Assembly: GCF_042643485.1 (NCBI RefSeq)
Contig: NZ_JBHRSJ010000019.1
Coordinates: 1 to 64,000, forward strand
From: Azotobacter bryophylli
GTDB taxonomy: Bacteria; Pseudomonadota; Gammaproteobacteria; Pseudomonadales; Pseudomonadaceae
Direction: 5' to 3'
DNA length: 64,000 bases
The notes beneath the pieces were generated by a model. That model was not told the origin of the DNA, ran no database searches, and saw only the letters and a program-made list of their open reading frames with translations. The position numbers were made by a program, and so were the translations under genes. Numbering within the stretch: the stretch's first letter is position 1; each line of letters opens with the position of its first letter. Below, in pieces: positions 53,292-61,872 of this stretch.

Positions 53292-53466
53292 CTTCTACAT
53301 CGCCAAGAAGGACCAGGAGGAAATCGTGGTCTCGCTGGAGCACGACAGTCCCGAGAGCTGGGGCGGCCAGGTCACTCTCGGCGACGGCTCCAGCTACTAC
53401 ATCGAGCCGATCCCGCAGCCCAAGCTGCCGATCACCGTTCGCGCCAAGCGAGCCGGCGAGGCCTAG
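53292..53466 (+). CDS. nifT: NifT (FixT family), N-terminus lost in the assembly gap
   Basis: The open frame runs from 53293 (FYIAKKDQEEIVVSLE...) to the TAG at 53464-53466. ESWGGQVTLGDGSSYYIEP and LPITVRAKR match NifT, a protein of about 72 residues between nifK and nifY. About 57 residues are visible. The role of NifT is unclear and it is dispensable in some diazotrophs. The stop lies 4 bases before nifY. The break is technical, not biological. Confidence 0.9.
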
Positions 53467-53470
53467 GAGC

Positions 53471-54202
53471 ATGAATGCGCACACGCCATACGGCCAGGCA
53501 CGACTGCCGGCCCATCTGGCCCTGCGCATCGCCCTGGCTGCCCGCGTGCTCAAGGGGGTGGATACCGCCCTCCTGCTGCGCGCCCTGATCGCCGCCGTCG
53601 GCGAGCCGATCACCGAGGCCCGTCTGGCCAAGCTGCGCGGCTCCCGCCTGCGGACCCGGCTGCTGGAGGCCGGTGGTGGCGGCGAAGCGTCGCCGGTCAT
53701 CTCCGAAGGCCAGCTGCAGCGTGCCCTCAGCCTGCTCAAGGGCCGCGGCGTGCGCATGCCGGAGGAGCCGCCGCCGACGCCGCAGCCCTACCGCGAGGGC
53801 GAGCTGCAGGATTCCGTGCGCATCGCCTGCGCCTCGGACAACGGCGAGCGCCTCGACGGCAGCTTCGGCAACTGCGCGCGCTTTCTCGTCTACCAGATAT
53901 CGCCCAGCGCCAGCCGACTCATCGACGTCCGCCAGCCCGGCCCCTGCTCGGCGGAAGAGGACCGCAACGCCCTGCGCGCCCAGCTGCTCGCCGACTGCCA
54001 GCTGCTCTACACCCTGAGCATCGGCGGGCCGGCGGCGGCCAAGGTGATCCGCGCCGGGGTGCACCCGGTCAAGCTCGCCCGGCCGCAGCCGGCGCGGGAA
54101 ATCGTCGAGGAGCTGCAGCGGGTGCTGGCCACCGCGCCGCCGCCCTGGCTGGCCAAGGCCATGGGCGCCGAGCCCGGCCGTCGCGTGCGTTTCACTCAGT
54201 AA
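53471..54202 (+). CDS. nifY: NifY, nitrogenase accessory protein
   Basis: Protein of 243 residues in the NifX/NafY family. It has an N-terminal helical domain (about 1-105) and a C-terminal cofactor-binding domain (SVRIACASDNGERLDGSFGNCARFLVYQI). The motif reads DGSFGNC, so the histidine found in NafY (DGHFGSC) is replaced by serine. It binds apo-dinitrogenase. The C-terminal PPPWLAKAMG is shared with the two NafY-like genes. Confidence 0.92.
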   Translation: MNAHTPYGQARLPAHLALRIALAARVLKGVDTALLLRALIAAVGEPITEARLAKLRGSRLRTRLLEAGGGGEASPVISEGQLQRALSLLKGRGVRMPEEPPPTPQPYREGELQDSVRIACASDNGERLDGSFGNCARFLVYQISPSASRLIDVRQPGPCSAEEDRNALRAQLLADCQLLYTLSIGGPAAAKVIRAGVHPVKLARPQPAREIVEELQRVLATAPPPWLAKAMGAEPGRRVRFTQ

Positions 54203-54224
54203 CCGCTTCCTCGAGGAACCAGCC

Positions 54225-54494
54225 ATGATCAGCCAGTCCCTTCTCGACGACGTTATCCGCCAGGCCGAGCAGTCGGTGCTCGACGAAAGTCTGCTCGTCG
54301 GCCTGCGCAGCGCGCATCCCGGCGTGCATTTCACCTGCTGCATGGACGACGACATCGTGGTCAACGCCAAGCCGGTCGCCGAGCGACCGGGTTTCAACGT
54401 CTACCTGGTCAACTCCAGCAACCACTGCTCGGTGCTGACCAACGACCTGGACGGCGCCTCCGGCATCGTCCTGGCGGAAATCATCCCGGACTGA
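54225..54494 (+). CDS. Small nif-linked protein, DUF6129-like
   Basis: Protein of 89 residues between nifY and lrv. It has an N-terminal helix (ISQSLLDDVIRQAEQSVLDESLL) and a beta-rich C-terminus (GFNVYLVNSSNHCSVLTNDLDGASGIVL). The neighbouring cysteines in FTCCMDDD may bind metal. A gene in this position occurs in A. vinelandii; function is unknown. A gaggaaccagcc precedes the start. Confidence 0.78.
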   Translation: MISQSLLDDVIRQAEQSVLDESLLVGLRSAHPGVHFTCCMDDDIVVNAKPVAERPGFNVYLVNSSNHCSVLTNDLDGASGIVLAEIIPD

Positions 54495-54502
54495 GGTTGG
54501 CC

Positions 54503-55243
54503 ATGCGCGACGATCTAGGCGAGGACATCACTCCCATCGGCGACTGCCGGGCCTGCAGCTTCCGCGGCAACCTGCTGCTCGCCGGGCGTTGCAGCCCCGG
54601 CGATGCCTGCGTGGCGGTGGAAAGCGGGCGGCAGATCGACCGCTTCTTCCGCAACAACCCGCACATCGCCGTGCATTACCTCGGCGATCCCTTCTGGGAG
54701 CGCCGCGCCATCGCCGTGCGCTACTCCCCGGTGGAAGCACTCGCCCCGCTGATCCGCGACAGCGACGAGGCGGTGCGCCGCGCCGTGGCCTATCGCCTGC
54801 CGCGCGAGCAGCTCATCGCGCTGATCCACGACGAGGATCGCGAGGTGCGCATCACCGTGGCCGACCGCCTGCCGCTCGAGCAGCTGGAGCAGATGGCCGC
54901 CGACCGGGACTACCTGGTGCGCGCCTACGTGGTCCAGCGCATCGCCCCGGGCCGGCTGTTCCGCTTCATGCGCGACGAGGACCGCCAGGTGCGCAAGCTG
55001 GTGGCCAAGCGCCTACCGGACGAGAGCCTCGGCCTGATGGCCCAGGACCCGGAGCCGGAAGTGCGCCGCATCGTGGCCTCGCGCCTGGCCGGCGCCGACG
55101 TGGTGGAAATGCTCTACGACCCGGACTGGACGGTGCGTCTGGCTGCGGTGGAGAACGCCCCGCTGGAATCTCTGCGCGAGCTGGACGAGCAGGACCCGGA
55201 AGTGAAGCGGGCGATCGAGGAGCGACTGGCGGCTGGGCGCTAG
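54503..55243 (+). CDS. lrv: LRV-type iron-sulphur protein
   Basis: Leucine-rich-repeat-variant protein of 246 residues. A small N-terminal [4Fe-4S] domain (C15, C18, C30 and C36: CRACSFRG...RCSPGDAC) precedes a superhelix of repeats of about 24 residues (VRRAVAYRLPREQLIALIHDED; VRITVADRLPLEQLEQMAADRD). The A. vinelandii LRV protein from the same position is the structural prototype. Its role in nitrogen fixation is unknown. The ATG at 54503 is preferred to the TTG at 54497. It is convergent with the radical SAM gene. Confidence 0.93.
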   Translation: MRDDLGEDITPIGDCRACSFRGNLLLAGRCSPGDACVAVESGRQIDRFFRNNPHIAVHYLGDPFWERRAIAVRYSPVEALAPLIRDSDEAVRRAVAYRLPREQLIALIHDEDREVRITVADRLPLEQLEQMAADRDYLVRAYVVQRIAPGRLFRFMRDEDRQVRKLVAKRLPDESLGLMAQDPEPEVRRIVASRLAGADVVEMLYDPDWTVRLAAVENAPLESLRELDEQDPEVKRAIEERLAAGR

Positions 55244-55264
55244 TCCGCCGCGGCGGTCAAGCTG

Positions 55265-56302
55265 TCAGCGTGGCCGCTGCAGGCGCCTGGTGTTGACCAG
55301 CTCCACCGCTCGCGCGCGCAGCTGGCCGCAGCCGCCCTCGACGTCCTGGCCGGCCGAATTGCGCACCTTGGTCAGCACGCCGCGGCTGTGCAGGTAGCGC
55401 ACCATCTCGACGATCCGCTCGCTGGCGGGGCGCCGGTAGTCGTCGGCTTCCAGGCTGTTGTAGGGGATCAGGTTCATCACCGCGTACTTGCCCTTGAGCA
55501 GGCGAAGGATACCGTCCAGCTCCTCCTGGCCGTCGTTGATCCCGGCCAGCAGGGTCCACTGGTACTGGATCGGGTAGCCGACCGTGCGGGCGTAGCGCTC
55601 GCCCAGTTCGACCAGCTCCGCCGGATCGATGGGCGGGGCTTTGGGCAGCAGCTCCCGGCGCAGGTCGGCGCGGGTGCTGTGCAGGGACAGGGCCAGGGCA
55701 GGTTTCACCCGCTCCTGCGGCAGGCGTTCGAACACCCGCGGATCGCCGACGGTGGAGAACACCAGGTTCTTGTGGCCGATGTTGCCTTCGCTGCCGAGCA
55801 GGTCGATGGCTTCCAGCACGTTGTCCAGGTTGTGCGCCGGTTCGCCCATGCCCATGAACACCACCTTCTTCACCGGGCGGAAGCGCCGGGCGAGGGCGAC
55901 CTGGGCGACGATCTCGGCGCTGCCCAGCTGGCGCAACAGGCCGCTCTTGCCGGTCATGCAGAACACGCAGCCCACCGCGCAGCCGACCTGGCTCGACACG
56001 CACAGCCCGTCGCGGGGCAGCAGCACGCTTTCCACCATCTGCCCGTCGGACAGCTCGACCAGCAGGCGCGCGGAGCCGTCCGCCCCCGGGTGCTCGGAGC
56101 GCAATCGCACCAGGCCGTCCAGTTCGCGGACCAGCTGCGGCAGCGCCTCGCGCACGGCGAGGGGCAGGAAGTCCTGCGCCTGCTGGTTGCGCCGGCCGCT
56201 GTCCAGCGGCCGGCCCTGCAGCCAGGCACGCAGGATCCGCCCGCTATGGAGGGGCAGGGCGCCGAGCTCGGCGAGGCGGTGGTGAAGGTCTTGGATGCGC
56301 AT
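55265..56302 (-). CDS. RlmN/Cfr-family radical SAM methyltransferase
   Basis: Radical SAM enzyme of 345 residues. The cluster motif is C108-AVG-C112-VF-C115, MGMGEPAHNLDNVL binds SAM, and the C-terminal methyl-carrying cysteine lies in GGCGQLR. RlmN methylates C2 of A2503 in 23S rRNA and A37 in some tRNAs. The CAVGCVFCMTGKSG motif differs from the canonical RlmN sequence, so this is probably a divergent paralogue. It lies on the opposite strand inside the nif cluster, between lrv and nifE. Confidence 0.82.
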   Translation of the reverse strand: MRIQDLHHRLAELGALPLHSGRILRAWLQGRPLDSGRRNQQAQDFLPLAVREALPQLVRELDGLVRLRSEHPGADGSARLLVELSDGQMVESVLLPRDGLCVSSQVGCAVGCVFCMTGKSGLLRQLGSAEIVAQVALARRFRPVKKVVFMGMGEPAHNLDNVLEAIDLLGSEGNIGHKNLVFSTVGDPRVFERLPQERVKPALALSLHSTRADLRRELLPKAPPIDPAELVELGERYARTVGYPIQYQWTLLAGINDGQEELDGILRLLKGKYAVMNLIPYNSLEADDYRRPASERIVEMVRYLHSRGVLTKVRNSAGQDVEGGCGQLRARAVELVNTRRLQRPR

Positions 56303-56411
56303 GGGGCGCGCATCCTATCACCCCGCCGGGGCGAATTCATGCGCCCGCGACCTTCCGTCCGGCGGATAGCCCGTCCGCCGCCGGTGGCGGGGGCGGTTCC
56401 GCTTCCCCGCT

Positions 56412-56427
56412 TGTCACAAAACCGACA
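56412..56427. promoter_or_regulatory. NifA upstream activator site for nifE
   Basis: TGTCACAAAACCGACA is a perfect TGT-N10-ACA, 64 bases upstream of the nifE -24 element. Confidence 0.88.
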
Positions 56428-56490
56428 CCCCGACGCCTTTGCGACAAAGTCATGAAGCTACAAGTCCCGAAAAATCAGTGAGTTAGCTTC

Positions 56491-56505
56491 TGGTACAGGC
56501 ATTGC
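56491..56505 (+). promoter_or_regulatory. sigma-54 promoter of nifENX
   Basis: TGGTAC-AGGCA-TTGC is a well-spaced -24/-12 element, 46 bases before nifE. Confidence 0.88.
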
Positions 56506-56550
56506 ACCATCCCCTCCAGAGAGCTGCACCTACGACCAGAGGGGTATGCG

Positions 56551-57996
56551 ATGAAAGCCAAGGATATTGCCGAGCTGCTCGACGAGCCCGCCTGCAGCCA
56601 CAACAAGAAGGAGAAGTCCGGCTGCTCCAAGCCCAAGCCGGGCGCCACCGACGGTGGCTGCGCCTTCGACGGGGCGCAGATCGCGCTGCTGCCGATCGCC
56701 GACGTGGCGCACATCGTCCACGGGCCGATCGCCTGCGCCGGCAGTTCCTGGGACAACCGCGGCACCCGCTCCAGCGGCCCCGACCTCTACCGCATCGGCA
56801 TGACCACCGACCTCACCGAGCAGGACGTGATCATGGGCCGCGCCGAGAAGCGCCTGTTCCATGCCATCCGCCAGGCGGTGGAGACCTACGCGCCGCCGGC
56901 GGTGTTCGTCTACAACACCTGCGTGCCGGCGCTGATCGGCGACGACGTGGAGGCGGTGTGCAAGGCCGCCAGCGAGCACTTCGCGACCCCGGTGGTGCCG
57001 GTGGACGCCGCCGGCTTCTACGGCACCAAGAACCTCGGCAACCGCATCGCCGGCGAGGCCATGGTCAAGTACGTGGTCGGCACCCGCGAGCCCGAGCCGG
57101 TCCCGGTGGCCAGCCAGCGCCCCGGCATCCGCGTGCACGACGTCAACCTGATCGGCGAATACAACATCGCCGGCGAGTTCTGGCACGTGCTGCCGCTGCT
57201 CGACGAACTGGGCCTGCGGGTGCTCTGCACCCTCTCCGGCGACGCCCGTTTCCACCAGGTGCAGACCATGCACCGCGCCGAAGTGAACATGATGGTCTGC
57301 TCCAAGGCCATGCTCAACGTCGCCCGCAAGCTGCAGGAGCGCTACGGCACGCCCTGGTTCGAGGGTAGCTTCTACGGCATCACCGACACCTCCCAGGCGC
57401 TGCGCGATTTCGCCCGGCTGATCGGCGACCCCGATCTCAGCGAGCGCACCGAGGCGCTGATCGCCCGGGAAGAAGCCAAGATCCGCCGCGCGCTGGAGCC
57501 CTGGCGCGAGCGTCTGTCCGGCAAACGCGTGCTGCTCTACACCGGCGGGGTGAAGTCCTGGTCGGTGATCTCCGCCCTGCAGGACCTGGGCATGAAGGTG
57601 GTCGCCACCGGCACCAAGAAGTCCACCGAGGAGGACAAGGCACGCATCCGCGAACTGATGGGCGACGACGTGAAGATGCTCGACGAGGGCAAGGCGCGGG
57701 TGCTGCTGAAGACCGTGGACGAATACAAGGCCGACATCCTCATCGCCGGCGGCCGCAACATGTACACCGCCCTCAAGGGGCGCATTCCCTTCCTCGACAT
57801 CAACCAGGAGCGCGAATTCGGCTACGCCGGCTACGACGGCATGCTCGAACTGGTGCGCCAGCTGTGCCTGACCATCGAGAGTCCGGTGTGGGAGGCGGTG
57901 CGCCGCCCGGCGCCCTGGGCCGGCGCCGCATCCCAGGCGGCGCCGCTGAACGTGGTGGCTGCGGCCCCGCTCGCCGCCCCGACCAAAGCCGCGTGA
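56551..57996 (+). CDS. nifE: NifE, FeMo-co scaffold subunit
   Basis: With NifN it forms the NifEN scaffold on which NifB-co is matured to FeMo-co. The protein of 481 residues resembles NifD: GPIACAGSSWDNRGT, NTCVPALIGDD and LIGEYNIAGEFWH. The cysteine-rich N-terminus (CSHNKKEKSGCSKPKPGATDGGC) is typical of NifE. It carries its own NifA/sigma-54 promoter because an opposing gene separates it from lrv. Confidence 0.98.
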   Translation: MKAKDIAELLDEPACSHNKKEKSGCSKPKPGATDGGCAFDGAQIALLPIADVAHIVHGPIACAGSSWDNRGTRSSGPDLYRIGMTTDLTEQDVIMGRAEKRLFHAIRQAVETYAPPAVFVYNTCVPALIGDDVEAVCKAASEHFATPVVPVDAAGFYGTKNLGNRIAGEAMVKYVVGTREPEPVPVASQRPGIRVHDVNLIGEYNIAGEFWHVLPLLDELGLRVLCTLSGDARFHQVQTMHRAEVNMMVCSKAMLNVARKLQERYGTPWFEGSFYGITDTSQALRDFARLIGDPDLSERTEALIAREEAKIRRALEPWRERLSGKRVLLYTGGVKSWSVISALQDLGMKVVATGTKKSTEEDKARIRELMGDDVKMLDEGKARVLLKTVDEYKADILIAGGRNMYTALKGRIPFLDINQEREFGYAGYDGMLELVRQLCLTIESPVWEAVRRPAPWAGAASQAAPLNVVAAAPLAAPTKAA

Positions 57997-58006
57997 GGGA
58001 CAGACC

Positions 58007-59386
58007 ATGGCCGAGATCGTCAACCGCAAGAAAGCCCTGGCCGTCAGCCCGCTGAAGGCCAGCCAGACCATGGGCGCCGCCCTGGCCTTCCTCGGCATGA
58101 CCCGCAGCATGCCGTTGCTGCACGGCTCGCAGGGCTGCACCGCCTTCGCCAAGGTGTTCTTCGTCCGCCACTTCCGCGAGCCAGTGCCGCTGCAGACCAC
58201 GGCGATGGACCAGGTCAGCTCGATCATGGGCGCCGACGAGAACATCGTCGAGGCGCTGAAGACCATCTGCGAGAAGCAGGACCCGGCCGTCATCGGCCTG
58301 GTCACCACCGGCCTCGCGGAAACCCAGGGCTGCGACCTGAACAGCGCCCTGCACCAGTTCCGCAGCGAATACGACGAGTACGACAAGACCGCCATCGTCC
58401 CGGTCAACACCCCGGACTTCACCGGCAGCTTCGAGAGCGGCTTCGCCGCCGCGGTGAAGGCGATCGTCGAGACCCTGGTGCCCGAGAGCCACGGCCAGGC
58501 CGGCCAGCGCCCGCGCCAGGTCAACGTGCTGTGCACCGCCAACCTCACCCCCGGCGATCTGGAGTTCATCGCCGAGAGCATCGAGAGCTTCGGCCTGCGG
58601 CCGCTGCTGATTCCCGATCTGTCCGGCTCCCTCGACGGCCACCTGGACGACGTCCGCTTCAACCCGCTGACCACCGGCGGGCTGACCCTGGACGAGTTGG
58701 CCACGGCGGGGCAGAGCGTCGCCACCCTGGTGGTCGGGCAGAGCCTCAATGGCGCCGCCGATGCGCTGGCGGCGCGCACCGGCGTGCCGGACCGGCGCTT
58801 CGGCGTGCTGCTCGGCCTCGACGAGGTTGACGCCTGGCTGACGGCGCTGGCCGAGATCAGCGGCAATCCGGTGCCCGAGCGCTGGCAGCGCCAGCGCCGC
58901 CAGCTGCAGGACGCCATGCTCGACACCCACTTCATGCTCGGCTACGCCCGGGTGGCCATCGCCGCCGACCCCGACCTGCTGCTCGGCTTCGACGCCCTGC
59001 TGCGCGGCATGGGCGCGCAGACCGTCGCCGCCGTGGTGCCGGCCAAAGCGCCGGCCTTGGCGGCCTCGCCTCTGGCGAGCATCCAGGTCGGCGACCTGGA
59101 AGATCTGGAGCAGGCGGCCGGCGCCGGCCAGGCCCAGCTGATCCTCGGCAACAGCCACGCCCTGGCCAGCGCCCAGCGCCTCGGCGTGCCGCTGCTGCGC
59201 ATGGGCTTTCCCCAGTACGACCTGATCGGCGGCTTCCAGCGCTGCTGGTGCGGTTACCGGGGCACCGCCCAGGCGCTGTTCGACATGGCCAACCTGCTGG
59301 TCGAGCACCATCAGGGCATCCCTGCCTATCACTCGATCTACGCGCAGCAACCCGCAACCGAACCCCAGCAGCAATGGAGGCACTGA
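58007..59386 (+). CDS. nifN: NifN, FeMo-co scaffold subunit
   Basis: Partner of NifE, 459 residues, resembling NifK: LHGSQGCTAFAKVFFVRHFREPVP, VTTGLAETQGCD and LNVL-type Rossmann segments. It lies 10 bases after nifE with agggacagacc upstream. The C-terminus (about 10 residues, QPATEPQQQWRH) is polar and probably disordered. Confidence 0.98.
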   Translation: MAEIVNRKKALAVSPLKASQTMGAALAFLGMTRSMPLLHGSQGCTAFAKVFFVRHFREPVPLQTTAMDQVSSIMGADENIVEALKTICEKQDPAVIGLVTTGLAETQGCDLNSALHQFRSEYDEYDKTAIVPVNTPDFTGSFESGFAAAVKAIVETLVPESHGQAGQRPRQVNVLCTANLTPGDLEFIAESIESFGLRPLLIPDLSGSLDGHLDDVRFNPLTTGGLTLDELATAGQSVATLVVGQSLNGAADALAARTGVPDRRFGVLLGLDEVDAWLTALAEISGNPVPERWQRQRRQLQDAMLDTHFMLGYARVAIAADPDLLLGFDALLRGMGAQTVAAVVPAKAPALAASPLASIQVGDLEDLEQAAGAGQAQLILGNSHALASAQRLGVPLLRMGFPQYDLIGGFQRCWCGYRGTAQALFDMANLLVEHHQGIPAYHSIYAQQPATEPQQQWRH

Positions 59387-59390
59387 AGCC

Positions 59391-59867
59391 ATGGCCAGCC
59401 CGACCCGACAACTGCAGGTACTGGATGGAGAGGACGACGGCACCCTGCTGAAGGTCGCCTTCGCCTCGTCCGATCGCGAGCACGTCGACCAGCATTTCGG
59501 TTCCTCGCGCTCCTTCGTCATCTACGGCGTCAACCCGGAACAGTCGCAGCTGCTCTCGGTGGTCGAGTTCGGCGAGCTCGACCAGGACGGCAACGAGGAC
59601 AAGCTGGTGACCAAGCTGGAGCTGCTCAAGGGCTGCATCGCCGTCTACTGCCGCGCCTGCGGCGCCTCGGCGGTGCGCCAGCTGATGGCCATCGGCGTGC
59701 AGCCGGTCAAGGTCGCCGAGACCGCCCGCATCGACGAGCTCATCGAAACCCTCCAGGCCGAGCTGCGCGAGGGCCCGTCGGCCTGGCTGGCCAAGGCCAT
59801 CCGCCGTACCCAGGGGGCCGACCGCCAGCGTTTCGACGCCATGGCCGCCGAGGCCTGGGACGAATAG
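59391..59867 (+). CDS. nifX: NifX, NifB-co and VK-cluster carrier
   Basis: Protein of 158 residues that carries cofactor precursors between NifB and NifEN. The cofactor domain shows VAFASSDREHVDQHFGSSRSFVIYGV with a histidine as in NafY (DQHFGSS), and a C-terminal SAWLAKAIRR. It lies 4 bases after nifN, in the conserved ENX order. Confidence 0.96.
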   Translation: MASPTRQLQVLDGEDDGTLLKVAFASSDREHVDQHFGSSRSFVIYGVNPEQSQLLSVVEFGELDQDGNEDKLVTKLELLKGCIAVYCRACGASAVRQLMAIGVQPVKVAETARIDELIETLQAELREGPSAWLAKAIRRTQGADRQRFDAMAAEAWDE

Positions 59868-59898
59868 GACCCGACCGAATCACCACGAGGAAGCAACC

Positions 59899-60381
59899 AT
59901 GTTCGATGCACAGGAACAACAAGCCGTCGTCCGGGAAGACGACCAGGCTCTGCAGCAGCCGATCATCAGGCAGATGGTCGTGCAGCTGCGCGCCATGGAC
60001 AGCTACGGCACCTACGACACCTGGAGCGATGCCCGCGTGCTCGACCCGCTGGTGCTGACCAAGGAGCGGCGCAAGGCCATTCCGGTGGTGGGCGATCCCG
60101 ACGAGACCACCATTTCCCGGGTCAAGGCCTATTACAACGCCCTCGCCCAGCTGGTCGAGGGCGAGACCGGACTGCTGGCCGTGCCGGTGATCAACATCAC
60201 CCACGAAGGCTTCGGCCGCGCGCTGATCCTGGTCGGCAAGCTGGTGGCCCTGGACAAGACCCTGCGCGACGTGCACCGCTTCGGCTTCGAGTCCCTGGAC
60301 GCGCTCGCCGGCGAGGCGCAGAAGCTGGTGGACAAGGCCGTCAGCCTGGTCAACGGCAATCGGGCGGTCGCCGAGCTCTGA
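59899..60381 (+). CDS. NifX-associated nitrogen fixation protein (DUF269)
   Basis: Protein of 160 residues of the DUF269/TIGR02935 family that follows nifX in many diazotrophs. Visible features are RAMDSYGTYDTWSDARVLDPLV and INITHEGFGRALILVGKLVAL. It is soluble and helical. Function is unproven, presumably FeMo-co trafficking. Start has gaggaagcaacc upstream. Confidence 0.92.
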   Translation: MFDAQEQQAVVREDDQALQQPIIRQMVVQLRAMDSYGTYDTWSDARVLDPLVLTKERRKAIPVVGDPDETTISRVKAYYNALAQLVEGETGLLAVPVINITHEGFGRALILVGKLVALDKTLRDVHRFGFESLDALAGEAQKLVDKAVSLVNGNRAVAEL

Positions 60382-60391
60382 GGGTAGCCAG

Positions 60392-60601
60392 ATGAACGAA
60401 GAAGAACTCAAGGCCCTGAAGAAGGAAGTCAGCCAGAAGAAGCGCATCGCCACCGACTGGGCTTCGCAGATCCACGACCTGGTCGAGGATCGTCTGCTGA
60501 CCGACTACGACACCTTGCCGGAGCTGGCCCGGCAGGCCCACCAGGCCTGCGTCGACTGGGCCGCGGCCAAGGCCCGGCTGGAGGCCGCCGAGGCGGTCTG
60601 A
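60392..60601 (+). CDS. CCE_0567-family small protein (DUF683)
   Basis: Helical-hairpin protein of 69 residues (ELKALKKEVSQKKRIATDWASQIHDLVEDRLLTDY). A homologue from Cyanothece binds metal in a dimer of helix hairpins. It follows the DUF269 gene by 10 bases, as in many nif clusters. Its role is unknown. A non-coding stretch of 135 bases separates it from the next ferredoxin gene. Confidence 0.9.
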   Translation: MNEEELKALKKEVSQKKRIATDWASQIHDLVEDRLLTDYDTLPELARQAHQACVDWAAAKARLEAAEAV

Positions 60602-60736
60602 GCCGGCAGGGCGAGCCGGCCCGGCGCCGTCCGGGGCCGGCCGCCGATTCCAACCCAAGATCCAGAGCGGGCTTCGAACCGCCGTTTCGACAACCGTTAG
60701 CCACCGCCACCGCCGGTGGCGGGCAGGAGATAGTAC

Positions 60737-61033
60737 ATGGCTGAGGCAATGATTACCGGGCGTACCCGGGGCGGGGCAGAGTGGACTCCGGAGTTCGTCA
60801 CCGAACTCGACGCGAAGAAGTGCATCGGCTGCGGCCGCTGCTACAAGGTCTGTCCGCGCGACGTGTTCACCCTGGTCGAGCGCGCCGAGATGGTCGAGGA
60901 CGACGACTTCTACGACGACGACGACGAGATGATGGTGATGACCATCTCCGACGGCCTCGACTGCATCGGCTGCAAGGCCTGCTCCGCGGTCTGCCCGAAG
61001 CAGTGCCACACCCACCAGGCCCTGGCGGGCTGA
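60737..61033 (+). CDS. fdxB: Ferredoxin III, nif-specific (FdxB)
   Basis: 2[4Fe-4S] ferredoxin of 98 residues: C29, C32, C35 and C39 (CIGCGRCYKVCP) and a second motif CIGCKACSAVCP near the C-terminus. Between them is a highly acidic stretch (VEDDDFYDDDDEMM) longer than in simple bacterial ferredoxins but characteristic of this nif family. A likely electron carrier for nitrogenase or cofactor synthesis. Confidence 0.93.
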   Translation: MAEAMITGRTRGGAEWTPEFVTELDAKKCIGCGRCYKVCPRDVFTLVERAEMVEDDDFYDDDDEMMVMTISDGLDCIGCKACSAVCPKQCHTHQALAG

Positions 61034-61045
61034 GGAGAGGCGAAC

Positions 61046-61366
61046 ATGGCCAAGCCGGAATTCCACATTTTCGTCTGCATCCAGCGGCGCGCCGACGGGC
61101 ATCCGCGCGGCAGCTGCGCGGCCAAGGGCGGCGAAGCGCTGTTCAACGCCTTCAGCCAGGTGCTGATCCAGAAGAACCTGCTGGGGCGCATCGCCCTCAC
61201 CGGCACCGGCTGCCTCGGGCCGTGCCAGGCCGGCGCCAACGTGCTGATCTACCCCGGTTCGCTGATGTACAGCTGGGCCGAACCGGGCGATGCGGAAATC
61301 ATCATCGACCACCTGCTCAAGGGCGAGACCTACGCGGACAAGCTCGCCCCGGCGGAAATCTGGTAA
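61046..61366 (+). CDS. Thioredoxin-like [2Fe-2S] ferredoxin (Shethna protein I type)
   Basis: Protein of 106 residues with cluster ligands C11, C24, C56 and C60 (FVCIQRR, GSCAAKG and GTGCLGPCQAG). This pattern is that of the Clostridium pasteurianum/Aquifex 2Fe ferredoxins and, from memory, of A. vinelandii Shethna protein I. It is not the FeSII protective protein. It lies 12 bases after fdxB. Confidence 0.9.
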   Translation: MAKPEFHIFVCIQRRADGHPRGSCAAKGGEALFNAFSQVLIQKNLLGRIALTGTGCLGPCQAGANVLIYPGSLMYSWAEPGDAEIIIDHLLKGETYADKLAPAEIW

Positions 61367-61371
61367 CGACC

Positions 61372-61872
61372 ATGGCCGACGTGCTGCTGTTCGGCTCCGG
61401 GCGGGCGTTCTTCTCCGACAACCCGCCGAAGGAGCTGCGCTACCTGCTCAACAGCGCCCTCTGCGCCGAGCGTCCCGAGGCAGTCGAGGCCCTGCTGCTG
61501 GAGGCGCGCAGGCGCTGGCCGCAGGAGCCGGACGCGTACATCGGTCTGTACAAGTTCTATTTCGTCTCGACCCGCTACGCCGAGGCCGAAGCGGCGGTCT
61601 GGGCCGCCCTGCGCGCGGCCGCCGGCGCGGCCGGCTTCGACCGCAACTACCGCCGGCTGCGTCCGGACAGCGCCGACTGGTCGCTCCGGCGCGGGCCGGA
61701 ACGGCTCTACCTGTTCAGTCTCAAGGCCCTGGGCGTCATCCGCCTGCGCCGGGCCAAGGTCGAGCAGGCCCGGCAGGTTCTGGAGAAGCTGCTGGAGCTG
61801 GACCCTGGCGACGAGATCGGCGGTGGCGCCTTCCTGCACATCGCCCGTTCCTTCAAGGAGGATGCCGCATGA
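61372..61872 (+). CDS. TPR-like protein of unknown function
   Basis: Helical protein of 166 residues resembling tetratricopeptide repeats (DAYIGLYKFYFVSTRYAEAEAAVWAAL; LFSLKALGVIRLRRAKVEQARQVLEKLLELDP). It probably mediates protein contacts. Transcribed 5 bases after the ferredoxin gene and overlapping the next gene by 4 bases, so it belongs to the nif accessory operon. I do not know its partner. Confidence 0.75.
   Translation: MADVLLFGSGRAFFSDNPPKELRYLLNSALCAERPEAVEALLLEARRRWPQEPDAYIGLYKFYFVSTRYAEAEAAVWAALRAAAGAAGFDRNYRRLRPDSADWSLRRGPERLYLFSLKALGVIRLRRAKVEQARQVLEKLLELDPGDEIGGGAFLHIARSFKEDAA

Noticed and set aside
53292..53466. nifT as a pseudogene
   Set aside because: The frame is intact from the gap to a normal stop, and only the part hidden by N is missing.
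60602..60736. Separate promoter for fdxB in the 135-base gap
   Set aside because: I see no TGGC-N8-GC element and no NifA site. Small inverted repeats (cgccacc/ggtggcg) are present but do not define a promoter or terminator.
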